Source: JAYKJB01 sp035284745 [NCBI: Candidatus Sericytochromatia bacterium] (GTDB lineage Bacteria; Cyanobacteriota; Sericytochromatia; S15B-MN24). From it: a stretch of 42,114 nucleotides of DNA. The notes beneath the pieces are model-generated. The model had not been told where the DNA came from, did no database searches, and was given only the letters and a program-made list of their open reading frames with translations. Positions 18,094 through 26,699 of the stretch are shown piece by piece; the first letter of the stretch is position 1, and each line of letters begins with the position of its first letter. The DNA lies in contig JAYKIL010000003.1 of assembly GCA_035284745.1 (NCBI GenBank), positions 1 through 42,114 of the forward strand, in the 5' to 3' direction. Both the position numbers and the translations under genes were made by a program.

Positions 18094-18118
18094 AGCCCCC
18101 GAGAAAGCCGGGGGCTTT
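18094..18118 (+). terminator. Hairpin terminator between convergent genes
   Basis: AGCCCCCG (18094-18101) pairs with CGGGGGCT (18109-18116), followed by TT and A. It lies at the convergent ends of the zinc-ribbon gene and the TauE/SafE gene. The T-tract is short, so strength is uncertain. Confidence 0.6.
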
Positions 18119-18887
18119 AGTGTATCAAGGAGAGGACGCTACGAATGCCCGTGAGCACGGACAAGAGCAGCAAAAAAATCCAAAAATAGAGCCTTAGCCC
18201 TTCAGTTGGAATTCGCTGCATCAAGCGGCTACCGATTCCAACCCCTGCCAGTCCTCCCAGGATCAAAGCGCTTCCCCCTGTCGCCTCTAGCGTTCCCAAC
18301 TGGATATGAGCGATCGTCCCGCTCAGGCCGGTCAGAAGAACGGCTCCCAGACTATTTCCAATGGCCCTCTTCAGTGGAATATCCAACCATTGAACTTGGG
18401 CCGGAACCAGCAAGAGTCCTCCGCCGACCCCAAAGAGTCCTGACAAGAGGCCTACGCCGGCACCGAGGAGCACTGCCCGCCCTTTGGCCGGCGGAGTTGA
18501 ATGGTCGCCATCTTGCAAGTCCGGTTTTTTCTTCCGCATAAAGAGGGCCATGGCGGCCAGAAAAAACGCGAAGAATAGAGCGAGAAAATTATTTGGCATA
18601 AATGCCGCCAGGGCAGCCCCTGCGGGCGCAAGAACAGCAGCCGGGAAGGCGACCCAGAGGACGAATGTCGGGGTTACATTACCATTGCGGAAGTGAACAA
18701 GGGCACCCCCAGCCCCTACGACGGCGACATACGCCAAGCTTGTACCGACTGCTTTGGCCATGGGCCATCCCAACAGAGCCAATGCGGGAACGAGCAAGAA
18801 ACCTCCACCCACTCCGAGGAGGCCGGATAAAATTCCTGTTCCTAATCCAAGCCCCAATAAAATAACGAGCCCATCGGGAAGAATCAT
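18117..18887 (-). CDS. TauE/SafE-family membrane exporter
   Basis: A 256-residue inner-membrane protein with about eight hydrophobic segments arranged as two homologous halves. Each half begins with the same motif, GILSGLLGVGGGFLLVPAL near residue 18 and GLLSGLFGVGGGLLLVPAQ near residue 150. This internal repeat is the hallmark of the TauE/SafE (DUF81) family, which exports sulfite, sulfoacetate and other organic anions; the substrate here is unknown. The ATG overlaps the PBP stop by 4 bases (ATGA), so it is expressed with the PBP gene. No sulfur metabolism gene is nearby. Confidence 0.92.
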   Translation of the reverse strand: MILPDGLVILLGLGLGTGILSGLLGVGGGFLLVPALALLGWPMAKAVGTSLAYVAVVGAGGALVHFRNGNVTPTFVLWVAFPAAVLAPAGAALAAFMPNNFLALFFAFFLAAMALFMRKKKPDLQDGDHSTPPAKGRAVLLGAGVGLLSGLFGVGGGLLLVPAQVQWLDIPLKRAIGNSLGAVLLTGLSGTIAHIQLGTLEATGGSALILGGLAGVGIGSRLMQRIPTEGLRLYFWIFLLLLSVLTGIRSVLSLIH

Positions 18888-21178
18888 GGGGCGTCGATGC
18901 GTCCCTCAGGACCCGATTCAAAAAAGCTCTCATCCGTGAGCGTCTCGACTGGCACAGGCTCTTGAGGGGCTTCAATCGGACGGAGTTTTGGGCGAGGAGG
19001 TAATGGACGTGGTGTGGAAGGGCGAGGAGGTGCCGCCTGTGCCGGAGGGGGCAATGCAGGAGCGGCCACGGGCGCGGGGGCTTGTCGCGGCTCGGATTGC
19101 TGTGGCACAGCAGTCGCTTCTGGCACGGGCGCCTCCGGAGTGCCATCGGTGGGCTCCAGAGTTCCTTCCGGCAAAAGACTTTCAATCGGCTCGGGCAGCT
19201 CCCCTTCACGCAGCAATTCACCCGTTTTTCGGTTCGCGTATCTTTCCTTGTAACGCTTGGGGCTCACAAAGTCGCGGGCCTTGATTTTGGCGTGGGCGTA
19301 TACCATAAACTCTCTCCACAGTGGGGCACACAGTGTGCCCCCTGTGCTTCCGTAGTTCAGTTTTGAGTTATCATCATTGCCCATCCACACGGCGCACGCC
19401 ATGTCTGGCGTGAATCCGACGAACCAAACGTCGCGTGCATCGCTCGTGGTCCCTGTTTTCCCGGCAGCGGGTCTCCCCATTCGAGCGGCCGTTCCCGTTC
19501 CCTGTGTAATGACACCCTTCATCATTTGATTAAGAATTCGCACCGGTTGCGCATCAAAGACCCGTTTAGGTTGGGGGCGATTATCCTCAAGAAGGCGCCC
19601 GTTGCGGTCCTCAATTTTGAGTACCATGGTCGGCGGCACACGCATGCCATCATTGGCGAGCACCGCATACGCAGCCGCCATCTCATAAGGGGTCACCTCT
19701 GATGTTCCCAGTGGCAGCGAAAGATTTTCTCCCAGCTTGCTGTTGATTCCCAGGGCTTGTGCGGCTTGTATCACTTTGTTCAGACCCACTACGTGACCCA
19801 GTTTGACCGCAACGATGTTTACAGAGCCTTCCAGGGCCCGGCGTAAGGTGATCGGCCCGCGGAATTTGTAGTCATAGTTATTCGGTGAATAGACCTTGCC
19901 ATTGCCAATCGGGATGCTGATGGGCTCATCGTCGATCACCGTTTCTGGGGTGTATCCAGCCGCCAGCGCTGTGAGATAAACAAATGGTTTGAAAGTGGAG
20001 CCCGGGGGCCGAAATGCCTGGGTTGCTCGATTAAATTTGGTTTTTTTGAAATCCGTTCCTCCGACAATCGCGCGGACGAAACCCGATTTTGGCTCAATTG
20101 CAACCAACGCTGCTTGATGAATGTTGTAGCGCGCGTTTTTGCCGACGGCATCACGCACCATTTGCTCTGCTTTCGTTTGAAGATCAAGATCGAGCGTTGT
20201 ATAAACCCTCAATCCCCCTTTCATCACCCGTTCGGCTCCATATTGGTCAACGAGTTGCTGAATCATCCAGGCGGTAAAATAGGGCACTTTGTAGGCATAA
20301 CTTGTGATGCCAGGATGCTTGAGGACCTGCTTTCGCGCCTGCGAGTGTTGTTTTTTGTTGATGAAACCAGCAAAGAGCATACGGTCCAGAACCAATTTTT
20401 GTAGTTTGGCCGACCCTTTGGGATTGCGGTAAGGAGAGTAGTACTCTGGGCCGCGCAAAATTCCAGCCAGCATCGCGCTTTCTGCCAACGTCAACTTACG
20501 GGACGATTTACCAAAATAGTTCAGGGCAGCCGCCTCAACGCCATAGGCGTTGTGCCCCCAGTACACTTGATTGAGATACATCTCTAGTATTTGTGACTTG
20601 CCGTAGTGGTGTTCGATTTGAATCGCCAGCCACGCTTCCGCAATTTTTCGCGGCAACGTTTTGGCTGGCTCCAAGAATAGGTTCTTTGCCAGTTGCTGGG
20701 TCAGCGTTGACGCTCCTTCGACCGTGTGTCCCTCAGCCACATTTACAAGGAGGGCGCGGCCAATGCCCTTCGGGTTAATTCCATAGTGTTCGTAAAAGTC
20801 TGTGTCTTCCATCGCGATGACCGCGTGTTGGAGGGACTTCGGAATATCGTGCAGTGGGAGGACCACCCGATTTTCTTCGCCGTGAACGTTGGCGAGGAGG
20901 TGACCCTCTCTGTCGAAGATTTTCGTCGTTTCGTGGGGGACATAGAACTGCAATGTGGTGACGTCGGGCAGCCGCGACAAAGTGACAGCCAGGCCGCCCA
21001 TTGCTCCTAGAATTCCCGCTGTCAGGACTGAAAAGATCAGCAGGGCCACACGACCAAAGGCCCGTCGCAGGCGCTCTCGGCGGTTCGGGCTGGGAGTAAG
21101 TTTTGGCGACCGGCGGCCGGGCGGCAGGGCCGAGGGGCGGGGAGGCACAACCGGCGTCCCCCGTCGGAAATTGGACAA
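18884..21178 (-). CDS. Class A penicillin-binding protein (PBP1A family)
   Basis: A bifunctional peptidoglycan synthase of 764 residues: basic proline-rich cytoplasmic N-terminus, one membrane anchor (about residues 42-68), a GT51 glycosyltransferase domain (AMEDTDFYEHYGI with the catalytic Glu; GASTLTQQLAKN), and a transpeptidase domain with the three active-site motifs STFKP, SVN and KTGTT. The last 120 residues are a Pro/Ala/Glu-rich low-complexity tail. Start is TTG at 21178; the -10 box at 21208-21213 leaves only a short leader, which supports that start. It is followed by the coupled TauE/SafE gene. Confidence 0.95.
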   Translation of the reverse strand: MSNFRRGTPVVPPRPSALPPGRRSPKLTPSPNRRERLRRAFGRVALLIFSVLTAGILGAMGGLAVTLSRLPDVTTLQFYVPHETTKIFDREGHLLANVHGEENRVVLPLHDIPKSLQHAVIAMEDTDFYEHYGINPKGIGRALLVNVAEGHTVEGASTLTQQLAKNLFLEPAKTLPRKIAEAWLAIQIEHHYGKSQILEMYLNQVYWGHNAYGVEAAALNYFGKSSRKLTLAESAMLAGILRGPEYYSPYRNPKGSAKLQKLVLDRMLFAGFINKKQHSQARKQVLKHPGITSYAYKVPYFTAWMIQQLVDQYGAERVMKGGLRVYTTLDLDLQTKAEQMVRDAVGKNARYNIHQAALVAIEPKSGFVRAIVGGTDFKKTKFNRATQAFRPPGSTFKPFVYLTALAAGYTPETVIDDEPISIPIGNGKVYSPNNYDYKFRGPITLRRALEGSVNIVAVKLGHVVGLNKVIQAAQALGINSKLGENLSLPLGTSEVTPYEMAAAYAVLANDGMRVPPTMVLKIEDRNGRLLEDNRPQPKRVFDAQPVRILNQMMKGVITQGTGTAARMGRPAAGKTGTTSDARDVWFVGFTPDMACAVWMGNDDNSKLNYGSTGGTLCAPLWREFMVYAHAKIKARDFVSPKRYKERYANRKTGELLREGELPEPIESLLPEGTLEPTDGTPEAPVPEATAVPQQSEPRQAPAPVAAPALPPPAQAAPPRPSTPRPLPPRPKLRPIEAPQEPVPVETLTDESFFESGPEGRIDAP

Positions 21179-21207
21179 GGCGTCTCAGCTCCAGGCTTGA
21201 ACGCTTG

Positions 21208-21213
21208 ATTATA
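21208..21213 (-). promoter_or_regulatory. -10 box of the PBP gene
   Basis: On the minus strand this is a perfect TATAAT, 29 bases upstream of the TTG start. The -35 region is poorly matched. It lies in the short gap after the purine nucleoside phosphorylase gene, so the PBP/TauE pair is likely an independent unit. Confidence 0.55.
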
Positions 21214-21243
21214 AACGAGGAAGCGATGTTTCGGAAGGTGTTG

Positions 21244-22119
21244 TTACCCTACAAAACCCGCTGATTGTGGTGCGGTGAGCACAGCTGCCCGCAACAGAGC
21301 CTCCATGTTTTGCGAAGCGGCCTTCGCCACGTCAACAACTTCCTGATGCGAGGTCTCTGCGGCCCCCCGGGGCGTGATAGAGATATTGGTAATACAGGAG
21401 ATCGCGATCACCCTCAAACCGTAGGACGCGGCCCGGGAAGCCTCTGGGACGGTCGACATACCGACTGCGTCGACGCCCGCGGTCAGCAAATAATGGTTTT
21501 CGGCCATGGTTTCGTAGGATGGTCCCAGAAGTCCGACGTAGATTCCCTCTCTGAGCGGTACATTGGCTTCCATGGCGGCCTGTTTCAAACGCATTCTCCA
21601 GGCATCGTGATACGTCTCTACCGCTCGATAGCGCGTTGCAGCCAACATCGGGTCCGAGGGGCTCGTTGGCAAACCGGCCTGAAAACCCTGAAGATTGATG
21701 TGGTCGGCAATCAGCATGAGGTCCCCTGGCGTCCAATCAGCCCGTAGTCCCCCTGCGGCATTGGTAAGAATCAGGTTCTCGATTCCCAATGCGTGGAAAA
21801 GTTCCACCAGCGAGAGGGCTTCGGACAGGCCGTGCCCTTCATACAGGTGAAACCGCCCTCTCGCGACCATGATGGCGGGTCCCTCGGCTCCAAGGCGTCC
21901 CCAGCTGAGAACGCCCGCATGCCCAGCGACAGTCGCCTCGGGAAATCCTGGAATTTCGGCGTATGAAATGCTACCTAAGCATTCCAAATCTTCCAACGCT
22001 TTGATGCCGGAACCCAACACCACGGCGACCTGAGGAATTATATCCAAGCTCAATCGAACCCTGTCCGACACGGTCTGGGCCGCGATTTGCGGATCGAGGA
22101 CGGGGGAGGAGGATGTCAC
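21244..22119 (-). CDS. Purine-nucleoside phosphorylase (trimeric type)
   Basis: The enzyme cleaves inosine and guanosine with phosphate to the base and ribose-1-phosphate for purine salvage. The 291-residue length and motifs fit the trimeric PNP family: phosphate-binding VVLGSGIKAL, GRFHLYEGH, ILTNAAGGL, GLLGPSYET, the substrate-site AVGMSTVPEA and the base-contact Asn in ISCITN. GTG 22119 has GGAGG 6 bases upstream and overlaps the stop of the YqeG gene by 4 bases (GTGA), so the two are co-translated. Symbols deoD and punA are both used in this area, so none is given. Confidence 0.94.
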   Translation of the reverse strand: MTSSSPVLDPQIAAQTVSDRVRLSLDIIPQVAVVLGSGIKALEDLECLGSISYAEIPGFPEATVAGHAGVLSWGRLGAEGPAIMVARGRFHLYEGHGLSEALSLVELFHALGIENLILTNAAGGLRADWTPGDLMLIADHINLQGFQAGLPTSPSDPMLAATRYRAVETYHDAWRMRLKQAAMEANVPLREGIYVGLLGPSYETMAENHYLLTAGVDAVGMSTVPEASRAASYGLRVIAISCITNISITPRGAAETSHQEVVDVAKAASQNMEALLRAAVLTAPQSAGFVG

Positions 22120-22775
22120 GGGGGACCTCCGAGGGGTGAGCGGTGGGATGAACGCCGGGGAGAGTGATGGGATGAAGCTCCATCGTCGGGGGAGGGGTGG
22201 CCCGGCCCCGGATTGTTCTTAGTATCAAGCACGATGTTCTCGACAAAACGCATCCATCGACGGTACCAACGGGTTTCTTTCGAGAGGGGCTCGACCAAGA
22301 TGGTGAAAGCACCGAGCCGGTTTCCCCCCACAATATCAGTGAACAACTGATCCCCGACGATGGCGACCTGTTCAGGCAACAGTTGCATCTCCCGCAAGGC
22401 GCTTCGAAAGAAGCGGCGCCGCGGTTTGCCGGCCTTTGCAAAAAAGGGCAACCGCAGGTCCTCTGAGGCAACCGCGACTCTGCGTTCGGAAAAGTTGTTC
22501 GAGACGACATAAATGGCGAAGCGTCCGCGCAACTGGTCAATCCAGTCTGCAATGGCGGGGTCGGCGGTGGCGTTCATCGCGTGCACCAGTGTGTCATCGA
22601 GGTCGAAAATGAAGCCGCGGATCCCTTTGCTGCTGATCACGTCTAGGTTTATGTCTGAAACATGGCCCACGCGGAGATCTGGGCGAAGCCAGGACTTACG
22701 AAATGAAGATTCTACAAAAATTTTTTGGGACAACCCGCGCCGCCGTTCGTGATAGAGAAAAAGAAGGTCGCTCAC
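22116..22775 (-). CDS. YqeG-family HAD phosphatase
   Basis: A 219-residue HAD-superfamily hydrolase of the YqeG IIIA type. It has the nucleophile motif FDLDDTLV (near residue 57), VSNNFSERR as motif II, the GKPRRR lysine and the acidic GDQLFTDIVGGN motif. YqeG-like enzymes are thought to act on phosphatidylglycerophosphate or other small phosphates. The last 35 residues are a Ser/His/Pro-rich tail not seen in most members. GTG 22775 has GAGGGG about 7 bases upstream. It is the first gene of a two-gene unit with the purine nucleoside phosphorylase. Confidence 0.9.
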   Translation of the reverse strand: MSDLLFLYHERRRGLSQKIFVESSFRKSWLRPDLRVGHVSDINLDVISSKGIRGFIFDLDDTLVHAMNATADPAIADWIDQLRGRFAIYVVSNNFSERRVAVASEDLRLPFFAKAGKPRRRFFRSALREMQLLPEQVAIVGDQLFTDIVGGNRLGAFTILVEPLSKETRWYRRWMRFVENIVLDTKNNPGPGHPSPDDGASSHHSPRRSSHRSPLGGPP

Positions 22776-22905
22776 GAGCGGCCCCTCTTTTCGTACCCAT
22801 CAGCGGTGCCCTGAAACCTCGCTTCCCCGCAAAAGTCTTGGGTTGCGAATGGCTGGGTGCAGCGGTACGCTGGAAGCGGGTCGGGTGAAACAGGGAGGCC
22901 GTCTG

Positions 22906-23784
22906 ATGTTACATCGTTTTAGTCGTTTGGAACTCCTCATTGGACAGTCGGGTTATCAGCGATTGAAAGAAGCTCGCGTGGCTGTTTTTGGCCTCGGGGG
23001 TGTGGGTTCGTTTGCTGCCGAGGCGCTGAGTCGGGCGGCCGTTGGTGAACTGACCATCGTGGATTATGACCTGGTGTGCACCACCAATGTAAACCGGCAA
23101 CTGCACGCGATGGTTGGCACGATTGGAAAGCCGAAATCTGATGTGATGGCAGAACGGCTCAAAAAAATTAACCCCCACGGGCGGATCATTGCACATCAGA
23201 CCTTCTACAACGCAGAACGTTCCGAAGAGCTTTTACACGGGACGGACGGTGCCGGGTACGATTACGTATTGGACTGTATCGATAATGTGACGGCGAAATT
23301 GCACCTGATTGCCACGGCTCATTCGCGCGGTATTCCGGTCATCGCAGCGATGGGGGCGGCCAATAAATTGGATCCGACACGCGTACGGGTGGGAGACATT
23401 TCTGAAACCACGACGTGTGCATTGGCAAAGGATGTGCGCAAGGAATTGCGGCGCAAGTATGGCGTCACCCAAGGCGTCAAGGCCGTATGGTCTACGGAGA
23501 GGCCTTTGGCGCCGGCACCCGAAGTTGCGGCGTGTCCGGTCAAATGCATCTGTCCGCCGACCCATCAAAAAGGCGTCAACGACTGCGAGCAGAAGAACCA
23601 AATTAATGGAACGATCTCATACATGCCGTCTATTTTTGGTTTGATGATGGCGGGTGTGGCGTTACAGGATTTAATCGCAGGCACTGCCTATACCCCGCCG
23701 GAAGTGTTGGAACACCCGTGTGGCGCAGCATTTGATGCGGCCGGAAATCCCGTGGCAGTGGCGGCCGTGCCTGTCCTTTCCTAA
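22906..23784 (+). CDS. tcdA: tRNA threonylcarbamoyladenosine dehydratase (ThiF/E1-like)
   Basis: TcdA cyclises t6A to ct6A at position 37 of ANN-decoding tRNAs, using ATP. The 292-residue product has the ThiF/MoeB Rossmann fold: FGLGGVGSFAAEALSRAAVG for nucleotide binding, DYDLVCTTNVNRQ with the Asp and Arg of the adenylation site, and DCIDNVTAK. The C-terminal part has the family's catalytic-type region (CPVKCICPPTHQKG). ATG 22906 is preferred: GGGAGG (22893-22898) lies 7 bases upstream and the family starts here; the open frame reaches 22843. A possible promoter (TTGCGA 22843-22848, 17 bases, TACGCT 22866-22871) is upstream. Similar ThiF-like enzymes (CsdL, HesA) are less likely alternatives. 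Confidence 0.9.
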   Translation: MLHRFSRLELLIGQSGYQRLKEARVAVFGLGGVGSFAAEALSRAAVGELTIVDYDLVCTTNVNRQLHAMVGTIGKPKSDVMAERLKKINPHGRIIAHQTFYNAERSEELLHGTDGAGYDYVLDCIDNVTAKLHLIATAHSRGIPVIAAMGAANKLDPTRVRVGDISETTTCALAKDVRKELRRKYGVTQGVKAVWSTERPLAPAPEVAACPVKCICPPTHQKGVNDCEQKNQINGTISYMPSIFGLMMAGVALQDLIAGTAYTPPEVLEHPCGAAFDAAGNPVAVAAVPVLS

Positions 23785-23790
23785 ATTTAT

Positions 23791-23840
23791 TTGCCCGCCC
23801 CTTGTGTTGGACGCTTTTGACGGTTTTGGTCGGCGGGCAA
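23791..23840. repeat. Inverted repeat between convergent genes
   Basis: TTGCCCGCC (23791-23799) pairs perfectly with GGCGGGCAA (23832-23840) across a 32-base loop. It lies between the convergent tcdA gene and the gene ending at 23859. No T-tract follows on either strand, so a terminator role is unproven. Confidence 0.6.
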
Positions 23841-23858
23841 CGAGAAAAAGCCTCAACC

Positions 23859-24335
23859 TTACGATCGGGCCCTGCCTGCTTTCCTGAAAAATTCTTGTAA
23901 TTGTTGCAACTCACTCTCGTCGGCTGGTTTTGACTCCTCTTGCAACCGCTTCCGGCGCTTCGGTGCGCCCCCCAGCACCGGGCCAAACACCTCGGCGATG
24001 CGAGCGGCCAGGTCATCGTCCACCTCATCGCGGATTCGGCCAAACAAAGTGGCATAGCGGGCGCGCCGAGGATGGGGCAAACGCCCCAGTAACTTGAGCG
24101 CAAAACCTTGCTGCAGGGAAGCCCTCGAGGCCAAACAATGGCCCAGCCAATGGAAGAAGGCGGCCTCTGTTTGCACATCTACCAAATTCCAGTTGAGGCG
24201 AGCGACAAAAGCCTCCTGTTCTTCGTATGTGCGCCCCCAAAATCGCCGCATTGCACCGCGGAATTCGACGTCGTCTAGCGTGGGGCCAAAAGGGGAGCGC
24301 GGGCGGGGGCGATCATCCCGCAGAGTCTCAGTCAT
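23859..24335 (-). CDS. Unknown 158-residue charged protein
   Basis: A soluble, Arg/Glu-rich, largely helical protein with no signal peptide or membrane segment. The middle part (EAAFFHWLGHCLASRASLQQGFALKLLGRLP, then RARYATLFGRIRDEVDDDLAARIAEVFGPVLG) is the most ordered; the C-terminal 40 residues are charged and probably disordered. It is last in the operon of the MBL hydrolase, cyclophilin and inositol phosphatase, and its ATG overlaps the inositol phosphatase stop by 8 bases. I do not recognise the family. Confidence 0.75.
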   Translation of the reverse strand: MTETLRDDRPRPRSPFGPTLDDVEFRGAMRRFWGRTYEEQEAFVARLNWNLVDVQTEAAFFHWLGHCLASRASLQQGFALKLLGRLPHPRRARYATLFGRIRDEVDDDLAARIAEVFGPVLGGAPKRRKRLQEESKPADESELQQLQEFFRKAGRARS

Positions 24336-25122
24336 TGCGCTTCGGTTCCTGGTGAGCGATCGCTCCTTGCAGCGTGTCGATCATCGCTCCGTGAATACGC
24401 CCATTCGACGCGAGGACCTCTTTGCCGTAGATACTAAACGCTGAGCCATCGTAACCTGTTACGCGCCCGCCCGCTTCTTGAACAAGAAGGCTGCCTGCAC
24501 ATAGGTCCCAGGGGGCGAGGCGGGGCTCCCAGAACCCATCAAAGCGTCCGGCGGCAACCCAAGACAGGTCTAATGCGGCCGATCCCAGCCGCCGAACGGC
24601 CTGAACTGAATGAATGAATGAGCTGAAGTGTTTCAGATTTGAAGACTTAATCTGCACATCGTAAGGAAAGCCAGTGACGAGCAGGGCTCGTTCCAGGCTG
24701 GCTGTTTTGGATACTTCAATGGGCTGACCGTTGAGTGTGGCCCCTTTTCCTAATTCTGCCGCATACATTTCGTCGAGCACAGGCGCATAAATCACGCCAA
24801 GGACGGGGGTCCCGGCGTGCTCCAGCCCTATTGATACACAAAAGAGGGGCAATCCGTGGGCGTAGTTGGTGGTGCCATCTAAAGGGTCAACGACCCAGCG
24901 ATACTCGGAGTTGCCCGGGACCGCAGCACCCGCCTCCTCGGATAAAATGGCGTGCCCGGGAAAGTTGGCTCGAATGGCTTCGAGAATTATTTTTTCTGCC
25001 GCGATATCCATCTCGGTGACGAGATCGATCGCCCCCTTGAAACGAATGGTACGAGGTTGATTCAAGCCCTCCCGCAGGAGTTTCCCTGCGGCCCGGGCTG
25101 TTTCGATAGCGAATTCGAGCAC
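24328..25122 (-). CDS. Inositol monophosphatase family protein
   Basis: A magnesium-dependent phosphatase of 264 residues. All IMPase signatures are present: DLVTEMD, the metal-binding Glu in ILSEEAG, the WVVDPLDGTTNYAHGLP motif, and PWDLCAGSLLVQEAGG near residue 200. Members hydrolyse inositol-1-phosphate, other sugar phosphates or 3'-phosphoadenosine 5'-phosphate, so the substrate is open (SuhB-like is most probable). The open frame extends to 25197, overlapping the cyclophilin gene by 68 bases, but GTG 25122 gives the family length and has GAGG 5 bases upstream, formed across the cyclophilin stop. Confidence 0.93.
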   Translation of the reverse strand: MLEFAIETARAAGKLLREGLNQPRTIRFKGAIDLVTEMDIAAEKIILEAIRANFPGHAILSEEAGAAVPGNSEYRWVVDPLDGTTNYAHGLPLFCVSIGLEHAGTPVLGVIYAPVLDEMYAAELGKGATLNGQPIEVSKTASLERALLVTGFPYDVQIKSSNLKHFSSFIHSVQAVRRLGSAALDLSWVAAGRFDGFWEPRLAPWDLCAGSLLVQEAGGRVTGYDGSAFSIYGKEVLASNGRIHGAMIDTLQGAIAHQEPKRND

Positions 25123-25129
25123 TGCGACC

Positions 25130-25600
25130 TCAAACGGCGGGCGCTGTTTCTTGAACCAAGACGGTGAGCACGGCATCACCCGCTTCAATGGAATCAACCA
25201 CGTCTTGGCCCGTCAGCACCCGACCAAAAACGGTGTGTTTTCCATCAAGCCAAGGGGTTTCGGTGTGCGTGATGAAGAATTGGCTCCCCCCCGTGTCTTT
25301 CCCTGCATGGGCCATTGAAAGCGTCCCTTGCAAATGGCGGTGTGGGTTGCCGGCGGTTTCGCATTTGATTTTATAGCCGGGGCCACCCGTGCCAACCTGA
25401 GGATGTCCTGCGGGCAGTTCTTTCGACAGGGGGTCGCCACCTTGAATCATAAAATCGGGGATGACTCTGTGGAACGTCGTGCCGTCATAGAAACCAGACT
25501 GCGCCAGTTTTTCGAAGTTGGCGACGGTATTGGGTGCGTCAGCCTCGAAGAGCTCCAGTTCGATGGTTCCTTTAACTGTTTCAATGATTGCTTTTTTCAC
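25130..25600 (-). CDS. Cyclophilin-type peptidyl-prolyl isomerase
   Basis: A cytoplasmic single-domain cyclophilin (156 residues) that speeds cis-trans proline isomerisation. It shows [34 protein letters not shown], the active-site FHRVI with its arginine, [18 protein letters not shown] with the catalytic QFFIT, and [13 protein letters not shown]. There is no signal peptide. The longer frame starts at 25618, but GTG 25600 ([15 protein letters not shown]) has AAGGAG 7 bases upstream and matches the family. It follows the MBL gene by 14 bases and lies just before the inositol phosphatase gene. Confidence 0.95.
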   Translation of the reverse strand: MKKAIIETVKGTIELELFEADAPNTVANFEKLAQSGFYDGTTFHRVIPDFMIQGGDPLSKELPAGHPQVGTGGPGYKIKCETAGNPHRHLQGTLSMAHAGKDTGGSQFFITHTETPWLDGKHTVFGRVLTGQDVVDSIEAGDAVLTVLVQETAPAV

Positions 25601-25614
25601 GCTTTCGCTCCTTA

Positions 25615-26454
25615 TCACGCCTGTAACGTCACGATATCTCTGGGGCGGCCATCAGGGCCCAGGCGCGTCGCACCCCAGTCCACATCGTGATAAAACAACA
25701 AATAAGCCTCGCTGGATTCCAGTTGTTTCAGCCAACGGCTGCGCTGCTCTATCGAGGTGAGAGGGAAGTTGTCATAGGCCATCACCCATAATGGGTTCAG
25801 GTGATGGCGGGAAGGCATGAGATCGCCCAAATAAATGGCGGATTCCCTCCCGTGTCCTACCTGAATGACCACGTGGCCTCGCGTATGGCCGCCGGTATGG
25901 TAGATAGAAATACCTGGAAGAATCTCCCCATCTTCCCGGACCAATTTGACCAATCCCGCTCGCTCCAGACTTTCCCAGTTTTCTTTTAAATAGGTTCCTT
26001 TGGCCCGTTCCACAGGAGCCGTCAGGTCTTCCCATTCCAGTTGGTGAATATGGACCGTAGCGCGGGGAAATGTGGGCCGGATGGTCCCGTCTTCATCTCG
26101 CCACGTCGCCCCACCGAGATGGTCGAAGTCGCAATGACTCAGAACCACGTGGTCGATGTCTTCGGGACCCAAACCGTGCGCTGCAAGAGACTGAAAAAGT
26201 GTTTCGGGTGGTTCGCTCGAGTAAATGTCGCGCTGTTTCGGGCTGAGTTTGTTTCCCAAGCCAGTATCTAGCAGAACTTTGCCCGCAGGGCCCGTGACCA
26301 GAATACAATTTGTACCAAGAGGAATGCGATTGCGATCATCGGCCGAGATTTTTTTTTCCCACAACGGCTTGGGGACCGGACCAAACATGGCACCGCCGTC
26401 CAACATGAAGCGGCCGGCAGAAACCCAGTGAATTGTGAACTCCCCCAATCGCAT
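25615..26454 (-). CDS. Metallo-beta-lactamase fold hydrolase
   Basis: A 279-residue hydrolase of the glyoxalase II/lactonase superfamily. The N-terminal part ([16 protein letters not shown]) resembles YtnP-type lactonase-like members. The metal-binding motif is [11 protein letters not shown], so the usual HxHxDH has Asp in place of the second His, as in other HxDxDH members. Other ligands visible are [20 protein letters not shown] and YHDVDW. It is probably active, substrate unknown (lactone, thioester or phosphoester). ATG 26454 has AAGGA 9 bases upstream and leads the operon with the cyclophilin and inositol phosphatase genes. Confidence 0.88.
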   Translation of the reverse strand: MRLGEFTIHWVSAGRFMLDGGAMFGPVPKPLWEKKISADDRNRIPLGTNCILVTGPAGKVLLDTGLGNKLSPKQRDIYSSEPPETLFQSLAAHGLGPEDIDHVVLSHCDFDHLGGATWRDEDGTIRPTFPRATVHIHQLEWEDLTAPVERAKGTYLKENWESLERAGLVKLVREDGEILPGISIYHTGGHTRGHVVIQVGHGRESAIYLGDLMPSRHHLNPLWVMAYDNFPLTSIEQRSRWLKQLESSEAYLLFYHDVDWGATRLGPDGRPRDIVTLQA

Positions 26455-26487
26455 GTCGGTGCATCCTTCGTTCCTGACGCGGGGACC

Positions 26488-26496
26488 ATCGTACCA
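26488..26496 (-). promoter_or_regulatory. Promoter of the MBL operon, extended -10 box
   Basis: On the minus strand this reads TGGTACGAT, an extended -10 element 34 bases before the ATG of the MBL gene. No clear -35. Confidence 0.5.
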
Positions 26497-26598
26497 CGTT
26501 GCGCTGGCTGCCCCACTCCGCCCGTCGGAAGCAGAGCACGTCAGCGCTTTGATACCCGCCCTATTCCAGTGCTTGTTGCATCAGGATCAAGCGTTACG

Positions 26599-26628
26599 TG
26601 GACGCCGGGGGGCAGGATCGGCTACAAT
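26599..26628 (+). promoter_or_regulatory. Possible promoter of the acyl-CoA dehydrogenase gene
   Basis: TGGACG (26599-26604), an 18-base spacer and TACAAT (26623-26628). It is divergent from the MBL promoter and leaves a leader of about 65 bases. Confidence 0.45.
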
Positions 26629-26699
26629 TTTTGAAGTCGCACATCCGCGCCCCGAGGGGATCAGCGCCGATCCCGATAATGTCTTAGATGGAGGTCACC

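Noticed and set aside
26121-26138. Asp in place of the second His of the MBL metal motif (HCDFDH)
   Set aside because: HxDxDH variants occur widely in the superfamily, so I do not treat it as a broken or novel active site.
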